DNA of 64,000 nt. Source: Pyrocephalus nanus. Lineage: Eukaryota; Chordata; Aves; Passeriformes; Tyrannidae. The notes under the pieces were generated by a model. It did no database searches and was not told the origin of the DNA. It worked only from the letters and a program-made list of their open reading frames with translations. Location of the stretch: positions 27,909,501 to 27,973,500 of the forward strand of contig CM076268.1 in NCBI GenBank assembly GCA_038380795.1, in the 5' to 3' direction. Both the position numbers and the translations under genes were made by a program. This document shows, piece after piece, positions 13,101-26,612 of this stretch (position 1 is its first letter; every line of letters begins with the position of its first letter).

Positions 13101-16100
13101 CAAAAATATGGGACATTGCCTGTGCCTCTGTCTGAGCACTGCACTGCAAATTTCCAACTGAACACAGAATAGGAAAAACAATGATTAATTTAGAAAAAGA
13201 TATCTGAGCTTATTCACCACTCCCATATCCCTGAAATTCTGACTCTGAGCACACAATGTACTAATTTGCACAACAAATCTCATCAGCAGAGTATTGATTC
13301 TCTGTGTTAGAGAAATGTCTGATGACTTCAGTCCTCCAAAATCATTTGAGCTCTGTCCACTGATTTCCAGTCAAGTTTGGGATCAGGCTCTTACAGAGGA
13401 AGTATAAAGGTCTACAAATGGTTTTAGGTGGTGTTTTCTCAAGACAGGAAAAAGTTCTTAGTCATTAACACTATGAAGACAATAAAAAAGCAAATGGCTT
13501 CCGTGATTCAGGTTTCTATCCTGGTACAGATCTTCTGAGACTCTGATATTTCTTTAACTTATCCCTGCTACATCTGCTTGCATTTTTATCACGGCAAGAC
13601 TGACAGTTTTCTCTTTAAGATGGTGAACTGTTGCTTCCACATCTTATGCTAATAAAGTTGACTGAAGCCATCATGCAATGCAGTTATCTGAGGAGGCACT
13701 GTGAAAACTTCAGTGATCTTTAATTTCCGTAAAAAGCATTGCTGCTGTTTTGATGTGAATTACGCTACAACACTGCAGAGCTGAATGCACAGACAACTCA
13801 TCACGTACTAAAACTGCATTTAAACCTACGATATTTTCCTCTGGGTTTTGGGAAATTCTGTTCTGGGGGAGAAGCAAACATCAGAGCAATCAGCCACATG
13901 CTGCAGGTAGGGCACCCTGAGAACTATCGCTACACAGACTTTTGTCTTATCAAAACCTTTTGAAGCATTTCAAGTTCACACCCTTCACGCTCCTCAGAGC
14001 ATTTTTACCCCTCCCCAGTGAAGAATCACCAGTGAATTCAGAACAGAAGACAGGTACCAGACTCAGCTGGTGACTCACAGAAGAGCTCCATCAAGCCAAT
14101 CACTTTCACTGTAACAACAGGTGTCACTGCAGAAATTCTCAGGCAGTAACACCCCTGACCTTCAATAAGGACTCGGTGTGGCTCCTTCTCTCACTGTGCC
14201 TATACAATCTGTGAATGTTATCAAACTCCACTTCATGACTGTATTTTCCTACTCTAATACTTGTTTGAATTTTATTAACCAGACCATCACAAAACAGTAG
14301 CAATCCTGACCAAAATGCACAGGCCTCAAACGAAATGGGGTAACAACTACAAGACAGCTGTCAGAAAAATGGCAAGGAAACAAATTACCTGGATTATGAA
14401 CCTGAACCAGAATGACCATATTTCTCACACCATTTGTGCACAGCTGAAACACTTGGGTCATAACCAGAAACCTGTGCATCTTATCACTACCACAACATGA
14501 AGTTCTTCTCAATATATCAAGTACACAACAACTAAAGTGCTTCAGTGTCGTGAACCTACAACAATGAATTCCAAAGTGTATAGTGAAGACTAATAAAATA
14601 ATTGCTTTGTTTTGCTTTGGGGAGGGATGGGAAAAGGACATGAGAGACACCGAATATGCTTTGTAAACAAACCCAGCGAGGTGCTGAGAAGCCAGTTCAC
14701 AACGAAGACCTTCCTGGCAAGTTGGCAGCTTGTTTTAAAGTTGATTGCCTGGTCACTGGTGGGCCAGCTACTTGTTTTATCAAACTAAACCTCTTGGGAT
14801 TTACACACCCAGAGTACAATGTACTGCACAGATGTTGCTGGACTGAATTCCATAGCTCTTCTCAATAAGAGCATTCAGAAAGCTAAAATCATGTTTTCTG
14901 TAAAATGAAGAAAAATGAGGTGACTGTTTCAACTTTTTACCCAATTCCAAGGATCACCTAGTGTAGTCTCTGCATTATTGTCAAAGGACATCATACAGCC
15001 AGTTTTACATTCATTATCAGTTTCAAACATTTTAAAGTACAAGTCAAACCACTTTCTGCCTGAGAGTAGCAAGCCCTCACCAGACTTAACAGCAGCTTTT
15101 AAGGGATTGCAATAAAGCCAGGCAGAAAGCGATCCCATTTTCCCTTTAAAGCAACAACCACCATGGAAGGCACAGAAGACACTGTGGCAACTGGGAACCA
15201 CCAGCACGAGTGTGGAGCGGGGTGGGGCAACTGCAGAAGGTTCTGCAGATCTTGCCCAAGACAAAAGTGGAACTCCTGAGACAACGGCAGTGAAAGGAAA
15301 AACCTGTTGTGAGGCACACTCTGTGCCCACCCCCCAAGTCCTGCATTTGGGGAACATAAACAAATGAAGCAAATGAAACAAGGCTCCAAGTATTCCATCT
15401 GTGCCCACACAGGACTCTGATGTGATATACTTTTAAATTACTGAGTTCCTTCTGTCATTTATTTACAGACAACAGTAAGATAAGAGAAGATAATTTACAG
15501 TAAGATAAGAAACAGAAGATAAGTGAAGTCCCAGGTGCTGAAAATATGCCCTCTTTTACTGAAAAGCCAAGAAATACCTGATGCTTTCCCAGATGCCCAG
15601 ATAGAAAGGACAGATCTTCAACTGATGCTTGACGTAAGCAGGGAGAAACAAACACTTGTGAAACTTTCCCTGGTCTCACTCATCCACCAACACTTTTGAG
15701 CAATTTACCAAACAAGTTACTGTGTGTTGGACCTTCACCTGCCCTTGGAAAGAGGCACTGTACTCATCATAAATGTCACCAGCCACAGTGGTCAACGAGA
15801 AAGAAAAGGAGGGGATCTTTTCCTTTGGTTTGCTTGCTTTTAAGGGCTTTGGGGAAGGTGGGTTTGTTTCTCTGGGAAAACCTGGGTAAATCAGGGCAAG
15901 CACCGATATCTGTTCTTTGGTTCCTTCTGTGAAGGGGATGTGCTCAGATCCTCCTGTCTACATGTTTGTGCCCCATCACACCTTGCAAGGCCGTCAAGTC
16001 TCAGTTACACCGACTGGTGCGCAATTTAAGAGAGATTCCATTAATTAGGACACATTAAGATCACTATTTTCGCAACCATTTTTTTGATTTTAAATACTTA

Positions 16101-16104
16101 GAAA
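10174..16104. other. Non-coding DNA, presumed BMPR1A intron
   Basis: No supported gene. A CACGTG E-box occurs near 10392. Open frames at 12665-13042 (plus) and 14249-14650 (minus) resemble no protein I know. Confidence 0.5.
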
Positions 16105-16187
16105 CATGATTAGTGATGGATTAATGACTGGACTTGATAATCACAGAGGTCTTTTCCAACCCAAATGCTTCTGTGATTCTATGAAGA
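16105..16187 (+). mobile_element. CR1 LINE 3' end fragment
   Basis: TGGACTTGATAATCACAGAG followed by GTCTTTTCCAACCCAAATGC and a TTCTGTGATTCTATGAA tail is the characteristic CR1 3' end. Only the last ~80 bp are recognisable. It lies in the presumed BMPR1A first intron. Confidence 0.85.
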
Positions 16188-17879
16188 TACCCTGCACTGA
16201 CCTTTTGTTGTAAAAATCTAAGTTAATAAATATGTAACAAGTAACTTACAAGTTACATAACAAGTATGTAACTTTTTTCATATTCTATAGCCACATCTGT
16301 ATACTGCTTCTTGAACAAATCCAGTATTAGCATAATTCACAATTCTAAACCCATGGAAAATAAATAAATAATTTTTAAAAAGATTTCTATTATCTGCCTG
16401 CCTTTCAGAACTCTGGAAAGTAGGCAAGGCTACTTACTGCTTCTTTCAAATCTTTCCCCCTTTGCAGTGCAATACTCCGTGGCATTTCATATCAGAGTAA
16501 CGCTCATCCATGGCAAGCACATGTCCATTTTGGAAGAAGTTAGCAGGCACTGCTTACTGCACAGCTGAACAATCCCAAACCAAAATTTTGATTAAGAATT
16601 TGTTAACCTGACTTGGAGTAGTTCAATAAATACAAAAACTACTATAAAAATCAAAGTTATTACTTCGTGATGTCGCTTACAGTTTAGATCCTTAATTCCT
16701 AAATGCTGGTATCCAAATAAAGCCCATGTACCCTATCCACACTCTGCCACAGCTAGTATTTTTGATTCTCATAACAAAGCACGCAATTTTCACTGTGAGG
16801 ATCTTGCACAGCAGTGTCCAAAACACTAGGATTTGGGTCCCACACACTGACTTTAAGAAATTCTGTGATCTAGCTCCAGTGTCTCACTAAACACGTATTT
16901 GCTTGGTGAATTCCCAGAACGTTCTATTTCAGGACTGAAATTTAACAACAGCTTTCTGCTCCACCTTGAACAGGGGCTCAAACAGGTAACATTCAGAGCT
17001 CCCTTTCAAACCTAAATTACTTCACAATCGAGGGAACAAAAATAATTCAGCCACACACATTCATTGTCCCTGGAACAGAGCAGCCAGCAGAGCATTCTGA
17101 GGACTAGCAGCTGAATCATTTCCAATCAGGACTCAAAGCCTCCCAGGTTGTATGTCTTTATATAAATAAATATAAAATACACAAACACACTCCCCAAAAT
17201 GTGGTGTATAATCTAAGAAAAAGTTACAAAAGGAACAAAAGTTCGAGAACAAAAGACCAATACATTGCCAGCAAGAGTTTCATCCAGAGTGCTACAAGTG
17301 CCACAACATGAGGTATTTCTGGCTATGGACTAGACAGTCTCTGAATGTACATTGTCTCATGTTAACTTTGTTATTCCAGGACTAGGTTCTACTACAAACC
17401 AGGCAAGCCTTGCAGTTCAGGCAAGTCTTCCTTGTCTACAAAAGCAACTTCTCTATCCCTGCAGGTAACAGGCCTGAACAATCCCTAGCGCACTAACTTG
17501 ATAAAAGAACTCAAAGATAATTACCTGTAAGCAGAGAACAAAATATGTAAATTCGGAGGGAATCAATTTACACTGGGAAGAACCATCACACTACTTCTGA
17601 CACAAAGTAAGAGGCGACTGCTGAAAGGAAATACCACAACTTACTGCCATTCCCTGCTGTTGAATTCACTCTTAATTTTACCAAAACAACATCAGAGGGT
17701 GGTTGATTGAAAGGTGGTAAAAAGCCACTCATGCTTTTGAACCCCGTTCAATAGATTTTGTAATCAGTTATGAAAACAGCGTTGTTAGCCGGTCCTCAAC
17801 AGCACCATCTTTCACTACCGAGGCACGGGCGAGAATTAAGGGTTATTATTTCTTCAGACGGCTTTTTGTTGCACGTCGG
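16188..17879. other. Non-coding DNA flanking the CpG island
   Basis: AT-rich with no exon signature. Given minus-strand transcription from the island, this is the start of the first intron. Confidence 0.45.
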
Positions 17880-19110
17880 CAAAACCCGATTGGGAAAGCA
17901 GGCGCCCGGCTCTGCTCGAGGCTCGCACAAAAGGGAGGCGAAGCTCCTCGTTCCTCGTACCCTTCCCACGACGCCCGGCCCGGCCGGGGCCGCTCGGCAG
18001 CGGGCCCGGGATTACAACACCGGGAAGGCAGGGAGGGAAGCAGGGAAGGAGCGCAGGGCCGGCCCTGCCCACGCAGGACCCGCCGGGCCCGGCGGCGCCC
18101 CCGGCCCAGCCCGGCCCGACCCCCGCCCCGGCCCCGCGGCGCGGCCGCAGCGCCCCCAGCGCCGCGGCGGGGCCGGGGAGAGCCGGAGGGCCGGGAAGGG
18201 ACCGGCGGGGCCGAGAAAGGGCCGGGGGCGACCCCCGGGCCCGGGGGAGCCCGGCCGGGGCGGCGGCACCGCCGCGGGGATCCGCGTTCGACGGCGCAGC
18301 CCCCGCCGGGCACCGCCCGGGCAGGGCCGGGCAGCGCCGCGCAGGGAGCGCCCCGCGCCCCCCGAACGGCACACGGAGCGGGCGCGGCGCTGCCCGGGGC
18401 GCTCCCCGCTCGGCCGAGGCCTCCGCGGCCCGGCCCGCACTCACCGGCCGTGGGGGCTCCTCATCCTCGGCGCGGGCGGGGAAGGCGAACGGGGGGGGGG
18501 GGGGCCGCGCCCCGCCGGCTGCGCGGGCCGTTCCCGGGGCCCGGCCGGCTGCGCTCGGACGGGGGCGAAGGCGGGTGCGTGCCGGGCGGGGGAGGGCGGG
18601 CAGCGCTCGGCGCAGGCTCCGTGTCCCGGCGGGCGCTCCCGGCGCGTCCCCGCGGGGCGGGGCGGGAACGAGCAGCATTCCAGACGCGGCCGGCCGGGAG
18701 CGCGCGCGGGGGGGGGGGTGGGGGTGGCGGGAGCGCGCGCGTCCGTCAGCACGTGCCGGGGGCGGGGGCGCGGGATCCGCTCCGCTCCAAGGAAAAGTTG
18801 GCCGGGAGGAGCCGGCCGGGCCTGCCCTGCCTCCCCCGCGGCCCCCCCGCGGCCCCTCCGCCCCAGCGAGCGTGTCTCCGAGCGCCCGCGCCGGGCCTTA
18901 TCCCGCCCCGCCGCCCGGCAGGGCTCTCCCGCTCTCCCGGGGAAGGGGCTGCTCTAGGGAAGGGCGGGAAGGTGTGGGAGCGGGAAGCGGCCAGGTCGCT
19001 GTCGCGGAAGCGCCGCTGGCCGGGAAGGGGGATCGAGGCTTAAGAAGCAGCCGCGGCTGGATTTGGCTGCGGGGCCGGGGAGTTCCATCCAGATGCTGGT
19101 GGAGTTGGCG
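17880..19110 (-). promoter_or_regulatory. CpG island, probable BMPR1A promoter
   Basis: About 1.2 kb of very GC-rich, CpG-dense sequence in otherwise AT-rich DNA, with many GC boxes (CCGCCC/GGGCGG), a CACGTG E-box at 18750-18755, and G-runs at 18491-18504 and near 18710. No TATA box stands out, as expected of a CpG-island promoter. It lies about 13 kb 3' of LDB3. In the conserved order known from mammals, the next gene in the same orientation is BMPR1A, the type I BMP receptor with non-coding 5' exons. The splice donor at 18444 supports minus-strand transcription. The identity is inferred from synteny only; a divergent plus-strand transcript is possible. Confidence 0.7.
18445..18680 (-). other. 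Probable non-coding first exon (BMPR1A?), ending at splice donor
   Basis: On the minus strand the island contains CGGCCG/GTGAGTG, a near-perfect 5' splice site with the last exon base at 18445. An exon ending there would be GC-rich leader sequence. The upstream boundary (transcription start) cannot be read from sequence and 18680 is a guess. No BMPR1A start codon is seen in the window, which fits a leader exon followed by a very long intron. Confidence 0.45.
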
Positions 19111-21600
19111 CCACGGAAAACGGGGGAGCTGCCAGGATTCACGGAGTAGGTGTGGGGGGAGGATTACCGGAGCAGCTTTGATGTGGATTCAAGGGGGCCT
19201 GTATGTGAGCTGGGGTGGGCGAGGAGCAGGACATGGTGGCAGCAGCACAGGGAAAAATGGGGAACTCCAATGGGCCTTTTGGCTTCGTGGAAAAACAGTT
19301 CCGAGAAGGTTGACGTGTCAGTGCTGAACGAGGGATAGAATTCCACGGCAGAGGACAGGATTGTTTGCTTTTTCCATTTCCTGTGTCTCTGAATAAATAA
19401 GCCCAGTTAGATTGGAATACATTATAACTTCTGCAATGAGCTGCTCTGCTCGCAGATAAGGATGCTGAGGGCCGTGATTTGCATTGCAGTTCCAAACTCC
19501 TTATCATTAGAACAAATGGCAAAAGTAATAATTTGTCTGTCTGTCTTCAGGTGAGGTCTCCCAGCAGCAGCAATGCAGCAGGAGCTTCAGTGACAGCACG
19601 TCCTGTTGTCACAAGAGACCCCAGAGCTCCCACCTGGGCTGCTGCTTTCAGTCCTTCACTCAACAGAGTGACAGCAGTTGTGCTGCTGACATCGTCTGGC
19701 TTTTCCCTTGTCCTGTCACCTGGTTATTCTCCATCAAGAACTTCGTACGTGTAGGGTTAAATGAAGATCATATGGATCATACAGACCGACTCAGTTTCCC
19801 TTTGCTGCAGACCAAAATGCCCTTTAGGCCTTCAGGACACACCAGCAATTGCTCGTGTCGAGATGCCTGCCCAGATAAGCTGTTTCCAGAGAATAACCAG
19901 TTGGGAAGCAATCTGGCTTATCGGTGCCAAATAGCCACATGTGCATTACATTGTGGGAAACACGGGCTTGCTTATTTTGTTGACCTCTCCACAGTCTAGC
20001 TCCATTTTTGCATGCTGATATCAGATAGGACTTGTAAATGTTGTGTGCTCCACTCCTGAGCTGTCACTCTGAATGTGAGATGAGAGCACTGGCTCTGCAG
20101 TCTGGTTCACATGCGTTGTACCCACAGATGGTTTGGTGAGTGCTTAGCTTGTGTGCCATCCTATACAGCAAAACAAGAGGAAGCATAATTTCAAACCTAT
20201 CAACTTCACAGACTCCTTTAAAATGTAGGCAGGTAAAGGCACACCTAGTAATTGCATGTGGCCAGATACTATGGTGATAGGCATTTCAAAATGCAGCTCC
20301 TGTCTACCAGACTTATAGAAAATTTTTTCCAATCACCATCATCCAGAAGAAAATCTGTCAGTGTCCAAAGCAAAGCCAGCCAGCAAGAAAGACAAAATCA
20401 CAGCTTCTGTGCCAAGCAATACAGAACTCCTATGCTTATGTTTATAATTTCAAAGGAAAATATGAGTCTGCTGTTCTTCCACTCTGTCTACTATCAGATT
20501 ATAGCAGCAGAATAGACACTCAATATGGAAGAAGAATGCAACATGCGTGTGTGTGCTCCCAACCAGAACCAGAGCTGTTAGTGCCAGCATCTCTTCAGTC
20601 ATACTGTGTGCTAATGCAGCCCCGTGCTTTTCAGATGTTAGATAATGAGTTCAATCCACTATGCGTGAATTTAGCAAAGGCCACTTGCCTTGAAATGCAT
20701 TTCATCTGTTTTGTGAAACGATCAACTCTTTTCGTCCAGTTCCAGGTGTGTGGGTTTGCACATCGCAGAAATTGCCATCCCAGCTGGTACTTTCCAAGGC
20801 ACACTTGGGCACTGAAGATACCCACAAGTGACAGTCCCTGTCAGGTCAGGAACTTTGCCAAGAATGAAGTTTATATTGCTGTGGCAAATAATGCCCATGC
20901 TCCGCATTACGGAGCACCGTGTAACTCCTCGTCTTAATCACAAAATAAAGTCTGCAAAATAAACTACATTAGGATAATACTAGGGCTGCGGGAGAACAAA
21001 CTGAATCTTAATCTAAAATACTGAGTCATAACCACCTTAAAAAGTATTTAGATTGTGATGGATGTCTGATGAAGCATGAACGTAGAAGTACTGGTGTCTT
21101 TCAAAACAGTGCAGTTCTTAAAATATGTTTCCAGTCTCTCTACCAGGATAGGAGGATGTGCCTGTTAAACCAGAAAACAAACACTTCAGTTGACAGGCTC
21201 TCAGAAAGGCACAGGGTTCCACTGAGCTTGTTATCAGTAACAGAATCTTACCTGGTGACGATTTTAGGAATCTTCAAAAAGTCAGACACACCAGGTTTTG
21301 GTAACATGAAGTATTTATTTTATGAATTGAGCAGCACTCAAAAGACACTGAAGTCTGGAAATCTGAAAATAAACATCTGTTCATTTGGCCAGGATGGGGT
21401 GTGGAAGGCTAACATGAGATATAAAAGAAGCAGTTCAAGACTGACTGTCATGAGGAAGAGAGCTGTATTTAAAAAAAAAATAAATCAAGAATTGGATAAT
21501 CTTCCAGCTGCTTTCATTGTTATGTCCTCTCCAGGAATTTCTCATTAGTTCTTGGAATCACTTGGGAACTACAGACTTGAATATCAAAAGAACAAAGAGG

Positions 21601-21620
21601 TATATATATATATATATATA
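21601..21620. repeat. (TA)10 microsatellite
   Basis: A perfect TA dinucleotide run in intergenic DNA. A shorter (AT)6 run lies at 25381-25392. Confidence 0.95.
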
Positions 21621-24600
21621 GGGAGAAGGTCAGCCATGTGATAGGACTTTATCTTTGCAGATCCTTCTTCCCTTCAGTCTCTGGAATTCATATGTCTTAA
21701 ATCTGTGTCCAAATATATTTTTGAAAACTGTTAGCAATTAGATGAGTATTTCTCTGTTACTGTTACCAAAATAAATATTCCATGTTACATATTAAAAGAA
21801 TATTGCCCTTCAGCCAGGGACACAATTATTTCACTTAAAATGACATGAATTTGGCTTTGTCTCTTTTTCAGAATTATTTTACTTGAAAGCATATCCTTTT
21901 CATTATAAATTTATTCAGCTGTTTGTTACTTAGAAATGTGATGGATTTTATTAAGTGTTTTAAATTTAAGCACAATTAATTCAATAAGGCAGAATCAAAT
22001 CTGTGAAGAGGTGTTTGTTGTGTTTTTTTTAAATTCTGCTGGTGAAGCACTGGTGGTAAAAAGTCAAGCCCCGAACCAACTGTGTGGGGGGAGCTCCACT
22101 GCACCTTGCAAGGGGCTGTAGTGATGGGAGCTCTTCGCTCTGGGAGTCTTCTTTGCCAGGCAAGAACCAAACTTCGTGTTGCTTTTTCTGTCTCTTCTTC
22201 CTGTGCCTAGTTTTAGCTTGGTTTGGTGGATTCCCAGGTACAAAGCCCATGTTGCAGTGCTTTCACCAGACCATATTAAACCCTGAGATGACTTACAAAT
22301 AACTTACAAAAAACACTTCAAATTATTTTGTTTTTCTTAGAGCCAGTGTTGGGTAGTAAGAACATTAAAAGTTTAATCACAGAAAAAGAAAATATTTGTA
22401 GGCTCAGCAGAGGTTTCATCAGGGTGCCTCACTCACATGGAGAGTTAGTAATATGTTTCCCCCTAGATGCATGCACATAAAATCCCAAAAGTGATCCTTT
22501 TCTCAGAGAAGGTGAAGTATTTAGAGTTAGATTGTAGAGCTGATTTTAAAATTTATGTTCTGAATTACCAGTCAGCAGTGCCAAATGTTTTAAGTACACT
22601 CAGAGAGGAGCCAATAACTTAGCTATGTTTGTGTTCCTCCACCTTTTATTTTAAGAGGTATTTGTTAGTTCCTTTTAAGAGTTCGAATAATCCTCAGCTC
22701 CAAGCTCACATTGTATTAACAATTCCTCTGCTGAAGCTCAGGCTTTGTCCTGAAACTGAACCAATGCTGGAAGCAGAAATATTTTTTAGACCTGCTGTTA
22801 CACAAGGGGAATTCTTTTCAATGCAGAAAATTTCTGTCTTGTTGTGTATAACAACTTTGTCCTCAGGAGGCATTATGGATTCAAGTGGCTATGTTTCTGG
22901 CACCAGAGATCCACAGTCCCTGGGTACTGCAGAGATTTACAAAGATGGACATTTATGAGCCTGGAAATGCCATGTTCTTCCAAGCTTGTTAGAACGAAAC
23001 AGATCTGAATCCTACACAAAACAAATGAACTAAATAATTTCATCATATCCTTTTTTTTTCTCAGTCTAAACATATCTTTAAACATGAATACATTGCTGTG
23101 AAGTAAGAACAAATGCAGCAAAATACTCTCATTCTCTTGTTTTTTTCATATTCAAGCAAAACTAAGATAATATAGGTCTACTAAATAATGAAAGGATATA
23201 CTTGTATTTCAGACACAGTCAGCTAAAATGCCTGAAAATATATAATGAAATTAAAGGCATAGCCATGAAGTTTTTCTCTCTTAGTCTTAAGATACTTGAA
23301 TATGTACTGAAACTGCAACTAGAACAAGTTAAAGATACAACTAAAAGCCAATCCTGAGAAATTAGTCTGTAATTCCCTTTGCTTCCAATGTGAAATTTGC
23401 CTGTGTCTGCAAATCTCTGCATTTGGCAGCTGTACCTAATACAGTTTAAACTCTCACTGGCATCAGCAAAAAATTACCTGATTAGGGATGCAGGATTGGA
23501 TCTAAGATAATAGCATATTAATAATCCACTATGCATTCAAAAGCTACTAATGGAAATTAAATCTCCCCCCAAAAAGCAGTTGAGCAGCTTTCAGTGTACA
23601 TACTCAAAATGCTAAACAATGGCAGCTATTGCTTGTGTGACCATCAGGAAACACAGCTGGGCTTCTTTGTGTTACAATTAATTACTTCCGTTGTATATAA
23701 AATTGAAAGTATTGGTACTCCGGGGCGGAAAAAGGATATCCTGATACACTGCTCCTATTTCCTTACCAAGGCCTATTACTGAACGTTTCACCATTAATTC
23801 AGTTACAATGAATTATCCTGCAGTGAATGCAGGAAGGGTAGATTGGGTGGTTAATTGTTACACTGAAAGCCGCTTTTTCCTTGCATTTTCACTCTCCTAC
23901 GTTTTTGTCTCAAATTGCTACTTTCAGGTGTGCCCACTTTGATAGCAATTATTCCCTTTTAAGTAGTTCCACTTAATAATGGGAGTCTAAAATAAATAAA
24001 CATTTACTCAACTATCATTTGAATTAAGGATTGCTCTATCAATATTTTTCACGTTACAAGATCAGAGGAAGCAAAAACGTGGTCACTCTCCTTTAAAGGA
24101 GTGAATTAAGTAGTCTCAGCTGAAGTATTTGTGGCCAGGTTCTCTGCAGCTGGCACACAGAGATGTAATTTATACCTTTCTGTGCCAGTGAATTTCCCTA
24201 AGCTGGAGGGGAATGAGGCTTCTTACCCAGAGTTAGGGAGGAGTAGTAACAGCCCTTCTGTTATGCATTCTTTAATATTTTTTTTGGTGAGAATTGCACA
24301 GGAGCAAAAACTGTTTGAGGTTGTACTAAATAGGCAAATAGGGACCCTAAGGATATATACTACCCCCAGCTTTAATATCTACTTTTTAATAACACTGACT
24401 CTTTCTTTTTAGAGAACTTCTGAACAGAGAGCAGCTTCTGGGACTGCTTAGGAGATCAATGAAGTCTCCAACAACCCCTAGCCATATAAGTCCATAAAAG
24501 GTGTGTTATGTATTGAGAATTTAATCTCTCAGGATGTGCCTCCTAACCTGGGGTTATGTGCATAGGTGTAATTACCACCACCAGACTGTTTCCAGTCCAT

Positions 24601-26592
24601 TCTGGGATGTGTAACACAAAGCTGAATAAGGGACATGAGGAAGATGTGGAGTCCTTCAACGTGAGAACAAGTAAATTCTGCCAAATGAGCTGAAATCTTT
24701 GCAAGTTTGAATTCAGACAATGGTGTCACAATGCACAGTGTCCGAATGGCAGCTCACATCCCAGAAACTGGTTTACATAATAACAGATGGCAGAAAATCA
24801 CCATCCACAAGACATTACAGCCCTGTTCTCCTGTTGCTGCAGCAGCTGGCACTGGGAATGGAATCTCTAAGGAAAACTCTGTCATTATTTTGTAACAACA
24901 CAGTTTAGATTTATATATGCTCTGATGCCATAGCTAGAACCTGAAACTCTGGCTTGCACCATCACATTTCTTGCAAGGATTTTTTGGCCAGAAGTAGACG
25001 CTGTGTACATGAAATAAAGCAGAAACTTTGAATTACTGTCATAAATCTGGTGTATCCACAATAAATCTCAGTAAGTCTGGTATTTGCAGGAGGCAGTAGC
25101 TGAGTGCACTCACAGTGGCAGCTCAGCCCATCCCGTTACCTTTTACCCCACAGTTTACAGGCCTGTGTAAGTAACATTAACTCTGGTCAGGCTTCTGTCT
25201 GTGCATTAATCACAGGGGAACCTGAAATGTCCTCGGAATCAGTACAGGGAAAAATTTGCAGGAAGAAAACAAAAATGTGTCAAGGAATGTGATGGGTACA
25301 GCAGAAAAACATTTGCTTGTGAAAGAATATATCTGGTCTTTGTTTATAGTGCACAAATAAAAATTTTTGCATTAATTCTTATATATATATATGAAGCCAG
25401 ATTTTGGAAAGTGTGCCCTTTTTTTTTTCTTTTCCCACATCTTCTATGCTATCAGAAGTCTAGAGATGTTACCTCATAAAGCACAAATACCTGGCCAATA
25501 ACAAAATCTAGGTCTCTAAGTGCACTCAGTTCCATGCATAAGATATATCTAACAAATGGACTATATGAGAACAGTTTAGGCTCAAATACCTCAGGTATGA
25601 GACACAGCCATTTAAAGGAAGTCAGAGGCTCAGTTCTGAGTCTTTCAATCCATATGCATGTTCCATGCATACACCTAGGAATGCTTGCATTAATCAACAT
25701 TAAGATTACTTTAAATGAAACTAAACCTCAATCCCAACATTATTATATATGTAATCTACATATGATTACATCTTAAAATAATTTAAACCCTGTAAATCAT
25801 TCTTTTTTTCTGAAAGGAGATCTTTAATTATGGCTACAGATATTTATTAAACTTCCTAAAACAATCTAGAAGAACAGTAAGTTTCCTGGCTTTAGTGTAG
25901 CAAGCACTATTCATTCCACAAGCATTGGAAGAACCATCACACTTATTCAGTTCAAAGTTGTATTTTGATCTATATCTTCTAATTAAAAGAAAAATAAATC
26001 ATTAATTGGTTTTCAGAAAGACCTCAACTGTTTTTCAGTAACACCAAGTGGAAGCAGAAGAATTTCCATGACACCTTTGTCATTAATGAAAATAATCTGA
26101 CTTTTAAAGTAGTAAGATTAGAAAATACTTCTGTAGTAGAGGCAGATTTATTAAGGTTACCTTATGTATACTAATTTATTATTCCCTAACACTTAAAATC
26201 TGGAAACTTTTAAAGGAAAAGTGTTTTGTTCAAAAGTTAAGCTGTGTTAAAAAAAATAAAATTCATTCTGCTTATCCTTATTGCATAGAAAAGTCTTGTG
26301 ACTCAGCCTGACAGTCCTTATTAGTACAACACACGTTTGTTACTGTTTTCTTTTGATGTAATCTTCCTAAGAGGAGGAGGAACTGTATTTTAACAGCTAT
26401 CTGAGGGCATGTTTTATAGGCACACAGCACAGAATTTGTGCCTGAATATAATCTGAATCTCATCCATAACTCTGATTTGGCTGGGAGAACAAAGCATTTC
26501 ATTGTGTATTCAGTGATGGTTTCAGCAATCTTATTCACACATTCCTTCCTCTCTCAATCAACAGAAACCGGCTGAATTCAAGATGCATGATT

Positions 26593-26612
26593 GGGGGTGG
26601 GGGGTGGGGGGG
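26593..26612 (+). other. G-rich tract, possible G-quadruplex
   Basis: G5-T-G6-T-G7 in intergenic DNA. Runs of this length can fold into a quadruplex if the last run supplies two strands. No linked gene is seen. Confidence 0.5.

Noticed and set aside
17770..18957. 395-codon plus-strand ORF and overlapping long ORFs on both strands
   Set aside because: All lie in the CpG island; low AT content removes stop codons in several frames. The peptides are Arg/Gly/Pro/Ala noise with no domain.
21601..21620. TA run as a possible TATA promoter
   Set aside because: Simple dinucleotide repeat with no gene or start context.
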